NCBI GenBank assembly: GCA_001683845.1
Contig: LXQI01000009.1
Coordinates: 31,444-95,443 of the forward strand
DNA from: Erythrobacter sp. ANT-B3C2
Lineage (GTDB): Bacteria > Pseudomonadota > Alphaproteobacteria > Sphingomonadales > Sphingomonadaceae
DNA: 64,000 nucleotides
Direction: 5' to 3'
Part shown: positions 17,699-29,198 of the stretch, one piece after another
Layout: every line of letters begins with the position of its first letter
How positions within the stretch are numbered: position 1 is the first letter of the stretch
Notes under the pieces: model-generated
What the model saw: only the letters and a program-made list of their open reading frames with translations
Told to the model about the DNA's origin: nothing
The model's database searches: none
Made by a program: the position numbers and the translations under genes

Positions 17699-18177
17699 CC
17701 GCTGCGATTTAGTGGCATACGGATCTTCGCCAGCTCGTTATGGACGGCCATCATCTCCATGGTGGCTTTCTCAAGCTCAGGTATTGAATATCGGCTTTGT
17801 CGATATACGATACCGTTTTTCAGTTCGGATCGGCCAAAGATCAGCTTGCCGTTGCTAAGCTGCCCCTGGAAGTAGCTGTGCACAATATGGCCCCGAATTT
17901 GATGGAGGCGCTTCGCTTCGGACAGATGAGGGCGCAGGAATGCGTGTATTTCACCTAAAATTTCCTCTGCCTTGAGGTGATCTTTCAATTCATCCACTTT
18001 GCGCGAGAATGATGCTGGAAACGGCCCTTGCGATTGGTGCCGGGCCCTAAGGAGTGTTAGCATCCCTTCGACCTGGAATTCGACAGGGCCCCAGTAGAGC
18101 GCGACGCGCGCAATCGCGCGATAACCTCGTTTTTCGTCTTCCTGTGACTGGAACTCCTGATCCGGATTTATCTCCAT
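17671..18177 (-). CDS. Unknown 168-residue protein with an R-x4-H (HEPN-like) motif
   Basis: No family is certain. The protein is helical and polar, with YWGPVEFQVEGMLTLLRARH early, a Lys/Glu-rich middle, and RGHIVHS (Arg95 and His100) in a helix. R-x4-6-H in such a context is the mark of HEPN ribonuclease-like domains; that is inference only. Base composition is visibly lower in GC than the neighbours, which suggests recent acquisition. ATG at 18177 is chosen; a GTG three codons upstream is possible. Confidence 0.6.
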   Translation of the reverse strand: MEINPDQEFQSQEDEKRGYRAIARVALYWGPVEFQVEGMLTLLRARHQSQGPFPASFSRKVDELKDHLKAEEILGEIHAFLRPHLSEAKRLHQIRGHIVHSYFQGQLSNGKLIFGRSELKNGIVYRQSRYSIPELEKATMEMMAVHNELAKIRMPLNRSGHTVSFILR

Positions 18178-18332
18178 GCCAGACACCCTATAGAGAAAGA
18201 AGACGAGGTTCTGCGGCGGATGCTGAAGCTACCACCAAAGCTATACGCAGTCGCGAACTGCGCTATCATCGGCGAAGCGGAAGGCGAATTGTCCTAGGTT
18301 TTTGTCAGGACAAGCGCGTTCTTGAAAGGATG

Positions 18333-19037
18333 CTATGTCCGAGACCCCGGCACCAACGCCAACTCGGCGACGACCGGCAGATGGTCCGAGGCAACGGCCG
18401 AAAGCACGCTGTGGTGCACGCGCGCACTTTGGCACACCCAGTGCGGCGAGTGGATGATGCGGTCGAGGGGCGCTAGCGGCTGGCGGCTGGGGAAGCTGCG
18501 GCCCGGGCTCAGCACGGTCCACTCCCGGTCGAAAGCGCGCAGCGCGCCCCGTCGCGGCGACCATTCGTTGAGATCGCCCATCATCACGCCGGCCGTGCCG
18601 CGCTCGCGCAGTTCCGCGCACACCGTGGCGATCTGCCGGCGGCGGCGAATGCCGGAGAGGTCGAGATGCATGCCCACCACCTCGAAGCCCTGCCCCTCTA
18701 CGCTCAGGCTGGCGCGGATCGCACCGCGCGGCTCGAGAGTCGGCAGGGCGATCGGCTGGGCGTCGTGGATCTCGATCCCTCGCCGGCACAGGATCACGTT
18801 GCCGTGCCAGCCGATTGAGGCCGGCCGGCCAGCGAGCGGCACAACCCGCCAGTGCTGCTCTTCCAGCAGCTGCCGCGGCAGCACCGCCTCGCGTGCGCCA
18901 AACCGGCGATCCGCCTCCTGCAGTGCGACCACGTCGGCGCCGAGTTCGTGCAGCACCGCCAGGATGCGCTCGGGGTTGCAGCGCCGGTCGCGCCCGATTC
19001 CCTTATGGATGTTGTAGCTGGCGAAGGTCAGCCGCAT
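18333..19037 (-). CDS. Endonuclease/exonuclease/phosphatase-family protein
   Basis: The 234-residue protein has the EEP metallohydrolase motifs in order: LTFASYNIHKG with the metal-binding Asn, VVALQEADRRFG with the catalytic Glu, GMHLDLSGIRRRRQ, MMGDLNEW (Asp/Asn pair) and the final ASDHLPVVAEL (Asp-His). Substrate is unknown: DNA, a phospholipid or a phosphodiester. ATG at 19037 opens the domain. It follows prfC on the same strand after 70 bases. Confidence 0.85.
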   Translation of the reverse strand: MRLTFASYNIHKGIGRDRRCNPERILAVLHELGADVVALQEADRRFGAREAVLPRQLLEEQHWRVVPLAGRPASIGWHGNVILCRRGIEIHDAQPIALPTLEPRGAIRASLSVEGQGFEVVGMHLDLSGIRRRRQIATVCAELRERGTAGVMMGDLNEWSPRRGALRAFDREWTVLSPGRSFPSRQPLAPLDRIIHSPHWVCQSARVHHSVLSAVASDHLPVVAELALVPGSRT

Positions 19038-19107
19038 CGGTCGCGCTCGGGCCCTGCGACCAAGACGTGCCCCCGATCCTGCACGGTCTCCGCCACCGAA
19101 CCCATGC

Positions 19108-20643
<1,536 letters not shown>

Positions 20644-20720
20644 GGCCTCGCGGTTAGCCGCAGGCACAGCGCGGGTCCACGGTGCTGTGCATTCCCTGAG
20701 GAGCGGACCGCGCCTTCCCG

Positions 20721-23123
20721 TCAGCCCCGCAGCACCGCACCGAGCTTGCCCGCTGTCACCACGATCCGCTCGGTAATTCCCCTAAGATCAGCCTCGGTGA
20801 AGCTCGCCGCGCCCGGCTGCAGCACCACCTCCACAGCCAGCGAGACCTGCCCCTCGGGCACGCCGGGCCCGTCAAAGCGGTCGAAAATGCGCGCGTCGAC
20901 GATGTTCGCCTTGTCTGCCCCGCGCACCGCCCGGGCCAGCTCGCCGGCAGGCAGATCGGCGGGGACAAGAAAGGCGAAATCGCGCGTCACCGCCTGCAGT
21001 GCCGGAGGGCTGTGCGGCGGGCGGGCAAAGCCGCCTCCCTTCCGCTCCGGCAGCGCATCGAGGAACAGCTCGGCGGCCACCACTGGTCCTTCCACATCGA
21101 AGGCTTCGAGCACACGCGGATGCAACGCGCCGAAGCGGGCGAGCACCAGCTTGGGGCCCAGCCGCAAGGTCGCCGACTGGCCCGGGTGGAACTGCGGCCC
21201 CGGTCCCGCGGCATCGGGGCCCATCACCTGCAGCTTCTCCACCGGCGCACCCGCCTCGTGCAGCAGCGCCAGCGCCTCGGCCTTGGCATCGAACGCGTCG
21301 AAGCCGTTCGCCCTGCCATCTGCCCAGCCCCGCGGCTGCTTCTCGCCGGCCAGCAGCAGGCCGAGCGTCGGCCGCTCGTCGCTCGTGCCGTCGCTCGCCC
21401 GCAGATAGCGCCGGCCGATCTCTAACAGGCGCAGCCCCGCCACCCCGCGGTCGCGATTGCGCCCGGCAGCAGCGAGCAGGCCCGGCAGCAGCGAGGGGCG
21501 CATCGCCTTCATCTCCTCGCTGATCGGGTTTTCCAGCACCCACAGCGCACCCTCCGCCGGCGCAAAGGCCTCGGCCTGCGCCTGCGGCAGGAACGACCAG
21601 GTCACCGCCTCGTGCAGGCCGCGGGCCGCGGCCGCGCGGCGCAGGCGACGCTCGAGTGCCTGTTGCGGCGTCGCCGTCGGCCGCGCAACACCATCCACAC
21701 GGGGCAGCGGCACGCTGGCCACCCGGTCGAGGCCGTTGATGCGCACCACCTCTTCCACAATATCCGCCGGGCCTTCGATGTCGTGCCGGCGCCGTGGCGC
21801 GGTGACCTGCCAGTCAGGCGAAACCGCAAAGCCGAGCGCCTCAAGGATGCGCCGCTGCTCTGGCTCTTCGATAGCCACACCGCCCAGCCGCTCGGCCAGC
21901 GCGGGATCGTAAGCAATTCGCCTTGGCTCCGACGGCGGCGAGCCGGCGCGCACCACCTCCGAGGCCTCGCCGCCGCAGATGCGCAGGATCAGCGCGGTAA
22001 GGATCTCCAGCCCCTCGTCGAGGAACGCCGGATCAACCCCGCGCTCGAACCGCGTGCGCGCATCGCTGGCGAGGCCGAGCCTGCGCCCGGTCGCGCCGAT
22101 TCGCTCCGGCGCAAAATAGGCGATCTCCAGCAACACGTCGCTGGTGGCCTCCGTCACGCCGGAATGCTCACCGCCCATGATCCCGGCGATATCGTGCACC
22201 TGCACCTCGTCGGCGATCACCGTCATGCTGTCGTTGAGGGTGTAGCTCTTGCCGTTGAGCGCCAGCACCTGCTCGCCCTCCCGCGCACGCCGCGCCACCA
22301 TCGCACCGCTGAGCTTGGCGAGGTCATAGACATGCGCCGGGCGGCCGAAGGCGAGCATCAGATAATTGGTGACATCCACCAGCGCGCTGATCGGCCGCTG
22401 CCCGGCCGCGATCAGCCGCTGCTGCATCCATTCGGGCGAGGCGCCGTTGCGCACCCCGCGAATCACCCGCCCATAGAAGGCGGGGCAGCCCTCCTCGTCC
22501 TCGATGCGGATCGCCACGGGGCAGGCGAAAGAGCCCGGCACCGGCTCCGTGGCGCGGGGCTTGAGCGTGCCGATGCCGGCGGCAGCGAGATCGCGCGCGA
22601 TCCCCTGCACGCCCATGCAATCGGGCCGGTTTGGAGTGATCGCCACGTCGAACACCGGCGAGGCGCCGCGCCATTGCGCAAAGCTCGCGCCCACCGGCGC
22701 ATCACCCGGCAGCTCGATTATGCCCTCGTGTTCGTCGCCCAGCTGCAGCTCGCGCACCGAGCACATCATGCCGTTGCTCTCGACGCCGCGGATCGCGCTC
22801 TTGCGCAGCTCCATCCCGTTCGCCGGCACCACCGCGCCGGGTAGGCCGAGCACGCCCTTCATCCCCGCGCGCGCGTTGGACGCGCCGCACACCACCTGCA
22901 GCGGCTCACCTTCGCCCAGCGAGACGCTGAGCACCTGCAGCCGGTCGGCCTGCGGGTGCGGCGCGGCGGCCAGCACCTCGGCCACGCGGAATCCCGCCAG
23001 CTTCTCGGCCGGGTCCTCCAGCGCATCCACCTCAAGGCCGATGCGGTTCAGCGCCTCGGCCATCTCGGTTGCCGAGGCGCTGGTGTCGAGGAACCAGCGC
23101 AGCCATTCGAGCGAAAATTTCAT
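20721..23123 (-). CDS. pheT: Phenylalanyl-tRNA synthetase beta subunit
   Basis: The 800-residue protein begins [14 protein letters not shown] and contains the EMAP-like tRNA-binding domain (about 40-150, [31 protein letters not shown]). The B3/B4 editing region, B5 and the catalytic-like core follow, and the C-terminal FDX-ACB anticodon-binding domain ([18 protein letters not shown]) ends it. It forms the (alpha-beta)2 enzyme with PheS. Its ATG overlaps the pheS stop (ATGA). Confidence 0.95.
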   Translation of the reverse strand: MKFSLEWLRWFLDTSASATEMAEALNRIGLEVDALEDPAEKLAGFRVAEVLAAAPHPQADRLQVLSVSLGEGEPLQVVCGASNARAGMKGVLGLPGAVVPANGMELRKSAIRGVESNGMMCSVRELQLGDEHEGIIELPGDAPVGASFAQWRGASPVFDVAITPNRPDCMGVQGIARDLAAAGIGTLKPRATEPVPGSFACPVAIRIEDEEGCPAFYGRVIRGVRNGASPEWMQQRLIAAGQRPISALVDVTNYLMLAFGRPAHVYDLAKLSGAMVARRAREGEQVLALNGKSYTLNDSMTVIADEVQVHDIAGIMGGEHSGVTEATSDVLLEIAYFAPERIGATGRRLGLASDARTRFERGVDPAFLDEGLEILTALILRICGGEASEVVRAGSPPSEPRRIAYDPALAERLGGVAIEEPEQRRILEALGFAVSPDWQVTAPRRRHDIEGPADIVEEVVRINGLDRVASVPLPRVDGVARPTATPQQALERRLRRAAAARGLHEAVTWSFLPQAQAEAFAPAEGALWVLENPISEEMKAMRPSLLPGLLAAAGRNRDRGVAGLRLLEIGRRYLRASDGTSDERPTLGLLLAGEKQPRGWADGRANGFDAFDAKAEALALLHEAGAPVEKLQVMGPDAAGPGPQFHPGQSATLRLGPKLVLARFGALHPRVLEAFDVEGPVVAAELFLDALPERKGGGFARPPHSPPALQAVTRDFAFLVPADLPAGELARAVRGADKANIVDARIFDRFDGPGVPEGQVSLAVEVVLQPGAASFTEADLRGITERIVVTAGKLGAVLRG

Positions 23124-24271
23124 CGCCGCGCTCCCACGCCGCCAGAGAGCGTCGGCTGGTCGAAGGCGGAAAAGCCGTAGTGCCGCAGCCAGCGCCCGTC
23201 GCCGTCGAAGAAGGCGCGCAGATCGTCCATCCCGTATTTCAGCATCGCCAGCCGGTCGACCCCCACCCCGAAGGCGAATCCCTGCCACGCGTTCGGATCG
23301 AACCCGCTCATCTCCAGCACGCGGGCATTGACCATGCCGCTGCCGAGCAGCTCCATCCAGCCATGCCCCGGCGCATCGCCGCTGCCGCCCAGCACCCGCA
23401 CCTTGCCGGCCGGCCCGCCCTGCAGCGCAAAGCCGACATCCACCTCCACCGATGGCTCGGTGAACGGAAAGTAGGAGGGGCGCAGCCGCAGCACGAGATC
23501 GTCACGCTCGAAGAAGGCGGCGAGGAAGGTCTGCAGGGTCCACTTGAGGTGGCCCAAGTGAATATCGCGGTCGATCACCAGCCCTTCCACCTGGTGGAAC
23601 ATCGGCGTGTGGGTCGCGTCGCTATCGCTGCGATAGACCCGGCCAGGCGCGATGATCCGCACTGGCGCGCCGCCGGGCTGCCGGTCGAGCGTGCCCAGCA
23701 TCGTGCGCACCTGCACCGGGCTGGTGTGCGTGCGCAGCAGCATCCGCCCGGGCGCCTGGCCGTCTATCGCGGGCGCGGGATCCGGGAAATAGAACGTGTC
23801 GTGCATCGCGCGCGCCGGATGGCTCTCGGGCATGTTGAGCGCGCTGAAATTGTACCAATCGTCCTCGATCTCCGGCCCGGTGGCGACGCTGAAGCCAAGA
23901 TCGGCGAAGATCTCCGCCAGCTCCTCCATCACCTGAGAGACCGGGTGGACCGAGCCCTGCGGCCGCTCGGGCGCGGGCAGCGAGAGGTCGAGCGTCTCGG
24001 CCGCCAGCCGTTCGTCCAGCGCCGCCGCCTCCATCGCCATGCGGCGCTGGCCGAGCGCATCGGCCACCTCCTGCCGCAGCGCCTGGATCGCGGGTGCGCT
24101 GGCCTGCCGCTCCTCCGGGCTCATCGCCCCCAGCGTCTTGAGCAGCGCCGAGATGCTGCCCTGCTTGCCGAGCAGTGCGACGCGCGCCGCCTCCAGCTCC
24201 GCCAGCCCCCTGGCATTGGCGATCAGGTTGCGCGCCTCGCGGGCGATCGGTTCGAGATTGTCGGTGCTCAT
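23120..24271 (-). CDS. pheS: Phenylalanyl-tRNA synthetase alpha subunit
   Basis: The 383-residue catalytic subunit has an N-terminal coiled coil (about 1-90) and the class II core: motif 2 region [20 protein letters not shown], the [15 protein letters not shown] strand and the Gly-rich motif 3 [17 protein letters not shown] at 24271 starts the coiled coil. It is coupled to pheT. The AraC-type regulator gene ends 43 bases upstream. Confidence 0.95.
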   Translation of the reverse strand: MSTDNLEPIAREARNLIANARGLAELEAARVALLGKQGSISALLKTLGAMSPEERQASAPAIQALRQEVADALGQRRMAMEAAALDERLAAETLDLSLPAPERPQGSVHPVSQVMEELAEIFADLGFSVATGPEIEDDWYNFSALNMPESHPARAMHDTFYFPDPAPAIDGQAPGRMLLRTHTSPVQVRTMLGTLDRQPGGAPVRIIAPGRVYRSDSDATHTPMFHQVEGLVIDRDIHLGHLKWTLQTFLAAFFERDDLVLRLRPSYFPFTEPSVEVDVGFALQGGPAGKVRVLGGSGDAPGHGWMELLGSGMVNARVLEMSGFDPNAWQGFAFGVGVDRLAMLKYGMDDLRAFFDGDGRWLRHYGFSAFDQPTLSGGVGARR

Positions 24272-24314
24272 CGTGGGCGGCGCTGTAGCGAGGCCGCCGC
24301 GCCGGCCCAAGCCC

Positions 24315-25250
24315 CTATTCGTCGTCGCCGCGCTCCACGGCGAGCTCAAGCGCCGCCGGTTCGGCGACATAGCGCAGCAGGGTGGGCAGGTCGGTCTCGG
24401 GCGCCGCGCCCTGGTCGGCCATGCGCTGCGCCATGATGCGGCTGAGAATGGGGTGCGGGCATTCGGCATATTCACTCGGCGTCATGCCCATGAACGAACG
24501 GAAATCGCGCACGAACTGCGCCTGGTCGTAATATTGCCGATCGATCGCCTCGCTCCAGCTCTGCTCCGGGTCGAGCATGAACCGGGCGAGACTGCGCAGG
24601 AACCGCTGCCGGCGCAGCAGCAGCTTGGGCGGGAAGCCGAAATAGCGCAGGCAAAGCCGCTCGAGCGAACGCATGCCGAGCTCAAGCCGCTCGGCGATCT
24701 CGGCAACATGGGCGGTCTCGGGGTCGCGCAGCGCATCGTGCAGCGCGTGAACCTGTGCCAGCCGCGGCGCCGGCCGGCCGGCATGGCGCATCAGAAAAGC
24801 GTTGATGTCCTCGGCGATTCGGTCGGGCGCGCGGTGCGGGTCCTGCGTCATCGGCAGGATGGGTGCGAACAGCGCGAAGGCGGGGTCGAGCGCGCCATTC
24901 ACCATCCGGTCGGCGAAATCCTGCGCCTCGCCATCCACGAACTTGGCCCACCCACCCGGCTGCAGCCCGAGGCCCCAGATGCGTGAGGCGGGGAGCCCGA
25001 AGTGGATCGACCTGCTGTTCGGACCGCTGACCACGAACGGCCACTTGGTCTCCATCGGCCCTGCCCCGATCACTGCGAGCGGCGGCGAGCCGCAGGTGAA
25101 GCGCATCGCCGCCCACTCGGGGTGGAGATAATCCTCCACGATCTGCCCCTCGGGGCACTGGAGATCGAACAGGTACAAGGCGGTGAAATGCGGCCGCAGC
25201 TCGTCGCTCAGCCGGTAATATTTCACCTCAAGCGAAACATCGCTACCCAT
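24315..25250 (-). CDS. AraC-family transcriptional regulator
   Basis: The 311-residue protein has an N-terminal sensor-like half and an AraC DNA-binding half. The latter has [20 protein letters not shown] as the first helix-turn-helix and [21 protein letters not shown] with FMGMTPSEY as the second. The N-terminal part ([33 protein letters not shown]) resembles DUF6597-type domains of unknown ligand. The target genes are not evident from context; it precedes pheS. Confidence 0.85.
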   Translation of the reverse strand: MGSDVSLEVKYYRLSDELRPHFTALYLFDLQCPEGQIVEDYLHPEWAAMRFTCGSPPLAVIGAGPMETKWPFVVSGPNSRSIHFGLPASRIWGLGLQPGGWAKFVDGEAQDFADRMVNGALDPAFALFAPILPMTQDPHRAPDRIAEDINAFLMRHAGRPAPRLAQVHALHDALRDPETAHVAEIAERLELGMRSLERLCLRYFGFPPKLLLRRQRFLRSLARFMLDPEQSWSEAIDRQYYDQAQFVRDFRSFMGMTPSEYAECPHPILSRIMAQRMADQGAAPETDLPTLLRYVAEPAALELAVERGDDE

Positions 25251-25522
25251 GCGACCCCTGCGCCCCCCGACGCCACCCGCCCGGCTCGCGTTGCTGCAGC
25301 GGGCGAAGTTCCGGTCAACCGAGCGCAGCGATACCGGCAACGGCGGCCAGCACATCTGCAATGAAGGCCTCTCGGCTGAACAGATGATGGGCCTCTAACG
25401 CGATCCCCGCACCACGGCAAGCAGCTGCCGGTTAGTCCGCGCCCAGCCGAACGGGCGCGCGCAGTCCAACCGCGCATGCCCTCAGAATGTCCGAAAATGC
25501 GATCGTGACGCAAATCCCGCCC
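25251..25522. other. Gap between rplT and the AraC gene with a coding-like fragment
   Basis: No complete gene is supported. On the minus strand a short frame after a stop reads ALEAHHLFSREAFIADVLAA and ends in TGA near 25319. Another frame just upstream reads ARLDCARPFGWARTNRQLLA. Together they look like the tail of a decayed gene, but the family is not recognised. Confidence 0.3.
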
Positions 25523-25882
25523 TTAGGCGGGCAGCGCGCCCTTGGCTTGGCGGATGATCGCGCCGAATGCCGCGCTTTCGTTCATCGCCAGATCGGCCAT
25601 CACCTTGCGGTCGAGCTCGATCCCGGCGAGCTTCACGCCGTGCATGAACTGCGAGTAGGTCAGGCCTTCGCCGCGCACCGCCGCATTGATCCGCTGGATC
25701 CACAGCGCGCGGAAAGTGCGCTTCTTCACCTTGCGGTCGCGATAAGCATACTGGCCGGCCTTCTCCACCGCCTGGCGGGCGACTCGGATGGTGTTCTTGC
25801 GGCGTCCACGATAGCCCTTGGCCTGGTCGAGGATGCGCTTGTGCTTGGCGCGCGTGGTAACGCCGCGCTTGATACGGGGCAT
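25523..25882 (-). CDS. rplT: 50S ribosomal protein L20
   Basis: The 119-residue protein starts [18 protein letters not shown] and contains [20 protein letters not shown] and [20 protein letters not shown], the family signature. L20 is needed early in large subunit assembly. It lies 32 bases after rpmI in the usual rpmI-rplT pair; infC is not next to it here. Confidence 0.97.
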   Translation of the reverse strand: MPRIKRGVTTRAKHKRILDQAKGYRGRRKNTIRVARQAVEKAGQYAYRDRKVKKRTFRALWIQRINAAVRGEGLTYSQFMHGVKLAGIELDRKVMADLAMNESAAFGAIIRQAKGALPA

Positions 25883-25914
25883 GGGTTTAGCTCCTGTCTG
25901 TCAGTGAAACGCGC

Positions 25915-26118
25915 TCAGCCGAGCCCGTAGGGGGCCCACTTCTTCACCGTCGGATTGTCCGCTTCGGACAGGACGGAGGTTCCGCGGTTCTGACGGATGT
26001 ACTTGGCGTTGTGGCTGATCAGCCGGTGGCGCTTGCCGGCAACGCCGTGCTTCACCTTGCCCGTGGCGGTGATCTTGAAACGCTTCTTGACCCCGCTCTT
26101 GGTTTTCAGTTTGGGCAT
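25915..26118 (-). CDS. rpmI: 50S ribosomal protein L35
   Basis: The 67-residue protein begins [20 protein letters not shown] and has [21 protein letters not shown], as in all L35 proteins. The ATG at 26118 follows a GAGGAGAC ribosome site. It is the first gene of the rpmI-rplT pair. Confidence 0.97.
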   Translation of the reverse strand: MPKLKTKSGVKKRFKITATGKVKHGVAGKRHRLISHNAKYIRQNRGTSVLSEADNPTVKKWAPYGLG

Positions 26119-26240
26119 TTTCGTCTCCTCTTGAGGGACACGCCTGCACCGGCCGTGGCAGCCCTGATGGCCAGGCCGGCGGAATTCGCGTGTCGATGAA
26201 GCGGGCGCCCATACGGCCCGCTGAGCGCAAAGGCAAGCTC

Positions 26241-26666
26241 TCAGCCACCGGCAAAGACGCTCGCGCCGGTCTCGCGCAGCCAGCGGGCGAAGTCGCCATG
26301 CGGAATGGCCACCAGCTCGGGGGTGACCGGGCGATTGTAGAGATAGGCCAAGGCGCGAAGGGCCTCGCCGCCCTCGCAGCAGACTGCCACCTCCTTTCGC
26401 CGGTATTCGCCCGCGGCAGCGTCGGCCGGGTCGACCCCCTCGAACCGATCCAGCGCCGCGAGGTCGACCGCGCCCGCCGCATGCACCATGCCGCGCACGC
26501 GCCCCTCGCCCGGCACCAGCACCGGGTACCAGCCGCGCGGATCGGGCACGGCGTAGAGCCGGCCGCCGGTGGTCGCCGTCCGCCCAGAACCGAGACCCAC
26601 GAGCAGATCGCGCACGGGGCCCTGCGCGACCTGGCCGAGCAGCACACCGTAGAAGAACAGGTGCAT
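26241..26666 (-). CDS. Gamma-glutamylcyclotransferase-like (AIG2/GGCT fold) protein
   Basis: The 141-residue protein starts with [17 protein letters not shown], the Tyr-Gly opening of the GGCT fold. It has [19 protein letters not shown] and [20 protein letters not shown], where Glu in the LDRFEG segment is the expected catalytic acid. It may act on gamma-glutamyl amines or peptides. Its ATG overlaps the hisN stop (TGATG). Confidence 0.82.
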   Translation of the reverse strand: MHLFFYGVLLGQVAQGPVRDLLVGLGSGRTATTGGRLYAVPDPRGWYPVLVPGEGRVRGMVHAAGAVDLAALDRFEGVDPADAAAGEYRRKEVAVCCEGGEALRALAYLYNRPVTPELVAIPHGDFARWLRETGASVFAGG

Positions 26667-27496
26667 CAGCCCGCGGGGCCGTCCACTGGACTATGCCCGC
26701 CCAGCGCCTCCAGCACATCTTCCAGCCGCGCCGGATCGCCCAGCGCCAGCACGTGGCCGACCGAACCCGCGTGCAGCGGATCGCCGCTCCAGTCGCACAT
26801 CAGCCCACCCGCACCCTCCACCACCGGCACCAGCGCGGCAAAATCGTGCAGCTTGAGCCCCGCCTCGCACACCACGTCGAGGAAGCCGCTCGCCAGCAGC
26901 GCGTAATTGTAACAATCGCCACCCATGATCATGCGCTTGTGATCGGTTCGCGCGGCGAGCGCCATGTAGGCGTCGCCCTCGCCGGGGGTGAAATAATGCG
27001 GGCCAGTGGTGGCCAGCATCGCATCGGCCAACTCGCGGCAGGCGCGGGTGCTGGCCGGCTGGCCGTTGAGCGTGGTTGGCTGCCCGGCGACGCCCAGCCA
27101 ACGCTCGCCCAGGATCGGCTGGTCGATGATGCCGAGCACCGGAAAGCCGCCGTCGAGCAGCGCGATCAGCGTGCCGAAGGTCGCGCGGCCGGCCAGGAAG
27201 GCGACCGTGCCGTCGATCGGATCGAGCACCCATTGCCGACCCGAGCGTCCCTTACTGGCGCCGAACTCCTCGCCATGCACCCCGTCCTGCGGCACCTCAG
27301 CGGTGAGAATCCGGCGCATCGCCTCTTCCGCCGCCCGGTCGGCCACGGTAACAGGCGAGGCATCGCCCTTGCGCTCCGCCTCGAGGGATGTGCGGAAATG
27401 CGGCCGGATCGCCACCCGCGCCGCATCGGCCAGCCGATGCGCGAGCGCGATCTCGGCAGAAAGCTTCACCGGCCCGTCGTCGGACGCTGGGCGCAC
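26666..27496 (-). CDS. hisN: Histidinol-phosphatase (inositol monophosphatase family)
   Basis: The 276-residue protein has the IMPase metal motifs: Glu in [22 protein letters not shown], and [13 protein letters not shown] with [20 protein letters not shown] near the C-terminus. The GGDCYxYxLLASG segment separates HisN from SuhB and CysQ. It should dephosphorylate histidinol phosphate in histidine synthesis. The likely start is GTG at 27496, one base after the prs stop; GTG 27469 is an alternative. Confidence 0.88.
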   Translation of the reverse strand: MRPASDDGPVKLSAEIALAHRLADAARVAIRPHFRTSLEAERKGDASPVTVADRAAEEAMRRILTAEVPQDGVHGEEFGASKGRSGRQWVLDPIDGTVAFLAGRATFGTLIALLDGGFPVLGIIDQPILGERWLGVAGQPTTLNGQPASTRACRELADAMLATTGPHYFTPGEGDAYMALAARTDHKRMIMGGDCYNYALLASGFLDVVCEAGLKLHDFAALVPVVEGAGGLMCDWSGDPLHAGSVGHVLALGDPARLEDVLEALGGHSPVDGPAG

Positions 27497-27497
27497 A

Positions 27498-28433
27498 TCA
27501 GTCGAACAGGCTCGAAACGCTGCTCTCGTCCGCGATCCGGCGCATGGCCTCGCCGATCAGCGGGGCGATGGTCAACACGCGAATGCGGTTCGATTGCAGC
27601 GCCGCTTCGGTGGGCAGGATGGTGTCGGTGATGACCAGTTCGGTCAGCGCGCTCTTGTTCACCCGCGCCACCGCCCCGCCCGAAAGCACGCCGTGGCTGA
27701 TATAGGCGGCCACGCTGTCCGCTCCCGCCTCGGTCAACGCCTCCGCGGCGTTGCACAAAGTGCCGCCCGAATCGACAATATCGTCGATCAGGATGCAGGT
27801 GCGCCCCTTCACCTCGCCGATGATGTTCATCACCTCGGATTCGCCGGGTCGTTCGCGCCGCTTGTCCACGATTGCCAGCGGCGCATTGTCGAGCCGCTTG
27901 GCGAGCGAGCGGGCACGGACCACCCCGCCCACGTCGGGTGAAACGACCATCAGGTCCTTGCCGCCATGCCGCGCGAGAATATCCGCTGCCATCACCGGGG
28001 CGGCGAAGAGGTTATCGGTCGGGATATCGAAGAAGCCCTGGATCTGCCCGGCATGCAAATCCACCGAAAGCACCCGATTGGCGCCCGCCTGGGTGATCAG
28101 GTTGGCCACCAGCTTGGCCGAGATCGGGGTGCGCGGCCCAGGCTTCCGATCCTGCCGGGCATAGCCGAAATAGGGCACCACCGCGGTGATCCGCCGGGCC
28201 GAGGCGCGGCGCAGCGCATCGATGCCGATCAGGAGCTCCATGAGATTGTCGTTGGCCGGGAAGCTGGTGGACTGCACAATGAACACGTCCTCGCCGCGCA
28301 CATTCTCGTGGATCTCGATGAAGATCTCCTCGTCGGCAAAGCGGCGGACGCTGGCGTCGGTGAGGGGGGTTTCGAGATAGCTGGCGATCGCCCGGGCGAG
28401 CGGCAGGTTGGCATTGCCGGCCATCAGTTTCAT
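27498..28433 (-). CDS. prs: Ribose-phosphate pyrophosphokinase
   Basis: PrsA makes PRPP for nucleotide, histidine and tryptophan synthesis. The 311-residue protein has [71 protein letters not shown] metal/ribose loop ([16 protein letters not shown]) and [18 protein letters not shown]. It leads prs-hisN-GGCT; PRPP and HisN share the histidine pathway. Confidence 0.96.
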   Translation of the reverse strand: MKLMAGNANLPLARAIASYLETPLTDASVRRFADEEIFIEIHENVRGEDVFIVQSTSFPANDNLMELLIGIDALRRASARRITAVVPYFGYARQDRKPGPRTPISAKLVANLITQAGANRVLSVDLHAGQIQGFFDIPTDNLFAAPVMAADILARHGGKDLMVVSPDVGGVVRARSLAKRLDNAPLAIVDKRRERPGESEVMNIIGEVKGRTCILIDDIVDSGGTLCNAAEALTEAGADSVAAYISHGVLSGGAVARVNKSALTELVITDTILPTEAALQSNRIRVLTIAPLIGEAMRRIADESSVSSLFD

Positions 28434-28624
28434 GCGCTCACGGTCCCGCTTGTTCGGGGCTTCGGCTGGCCCCGCCGCGGCTCTAGCCCAGCGTCACATG
28501 ATTGCAACCTTGCCCGCGCCTTGCCGCTGGGGAAAGGCTGGTCGCGCCATCCTCGCCGGTTTGGCTGCCCTCGGGCTGCGTTCAGGCGCAATTCACGCCC
28601 GGAAGCAAGACAGGCGGATCTAGG

Positions 28625-29170
28625 ATGGGAGCAACGCGCATCAGGTCGTTCGCCGCACTCGCCGCGCTGCTCCTCGCGTGCGGGGCCGTCGGCGCGCAGG
28701 CACAGGAGGCGGCCCAAGAGACGACAGGCGCGGGGTCGATCGACAATTTTGATTTGGCCAACCCGGGGGTCAGCCCCGAGCAGCTGCTGGTCACCAACGC
28801 CGCCGCGAACCGGCCGGACAAGCCCTGCGAACCCTCGAACGATCCGATGCGGATCGTGGTCTGTGCACCCGATCCGGACAAATACCGGATCGACTCCACG
28901 CTCGACGAGGCGACCCGCGCGGGCCGCGCGGTGCGCGATGGCCTGCCGCGCGCGCCCGAATTCGCGCCCTCCTGTCGCGATACCGGCGGAGTTTGCATGA
29001 GGGTGGGCAAGGAGCCCTACCGGCCGATCTTCATCGATCTCGAAGCCATCCCCGAGCCGCTGCCGCGCGAGGTGGCGGAAAAGGTGCTATTTGCGCTGAC
29101 GCCGGAGGAACTGGCGGAGGCCCGCCGGCAGGCGGCGCTCGCCGATCCATTTGCCACCCCGCGGGAATAG
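28625..29170 (+). CDS. Unknown exported protein
   Basis: The 181-residue product has a signal peptide (FAALAALLLACGAVGAQAQ, cleavage after AQA). The mature part has two close cysteines in DKPCEPSNDPMRIVVC and two more in PSCRDTGGVC. The C-terminus is Ala/Glu-rich and helical (TPEELAEARRQAALADPF). No family is recognised. It diverges from prs and converges on hom. Confidence 0.65.
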   Translation: MGATRIRSFAALAALLLACGAVGAQAQEAAQETTGAGSIDNFDLANPGVSPEQLLVTNAAANRPDKPCEPSNDPMRIVVCAPDPDKYRIDSTLDEATRAGRAVRDGLPRAPEFAPSCRDTGGVCMRVGKEPYRPIFIDLEAIPEPLPREVAEKVLFALTPEELAEARRQAALADPFATPRE

Positions 29171-29198
29171 CCCCGGTTAGCAGGGCACCCGCGCGCGA

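Noticed and set aside
21612..24436. Two long plus-strand frames opposite pheT and pheS
   Set aside because: Antisense shadows caused by high GC at third positions; the minus strand encodes complete PheT and PheS.
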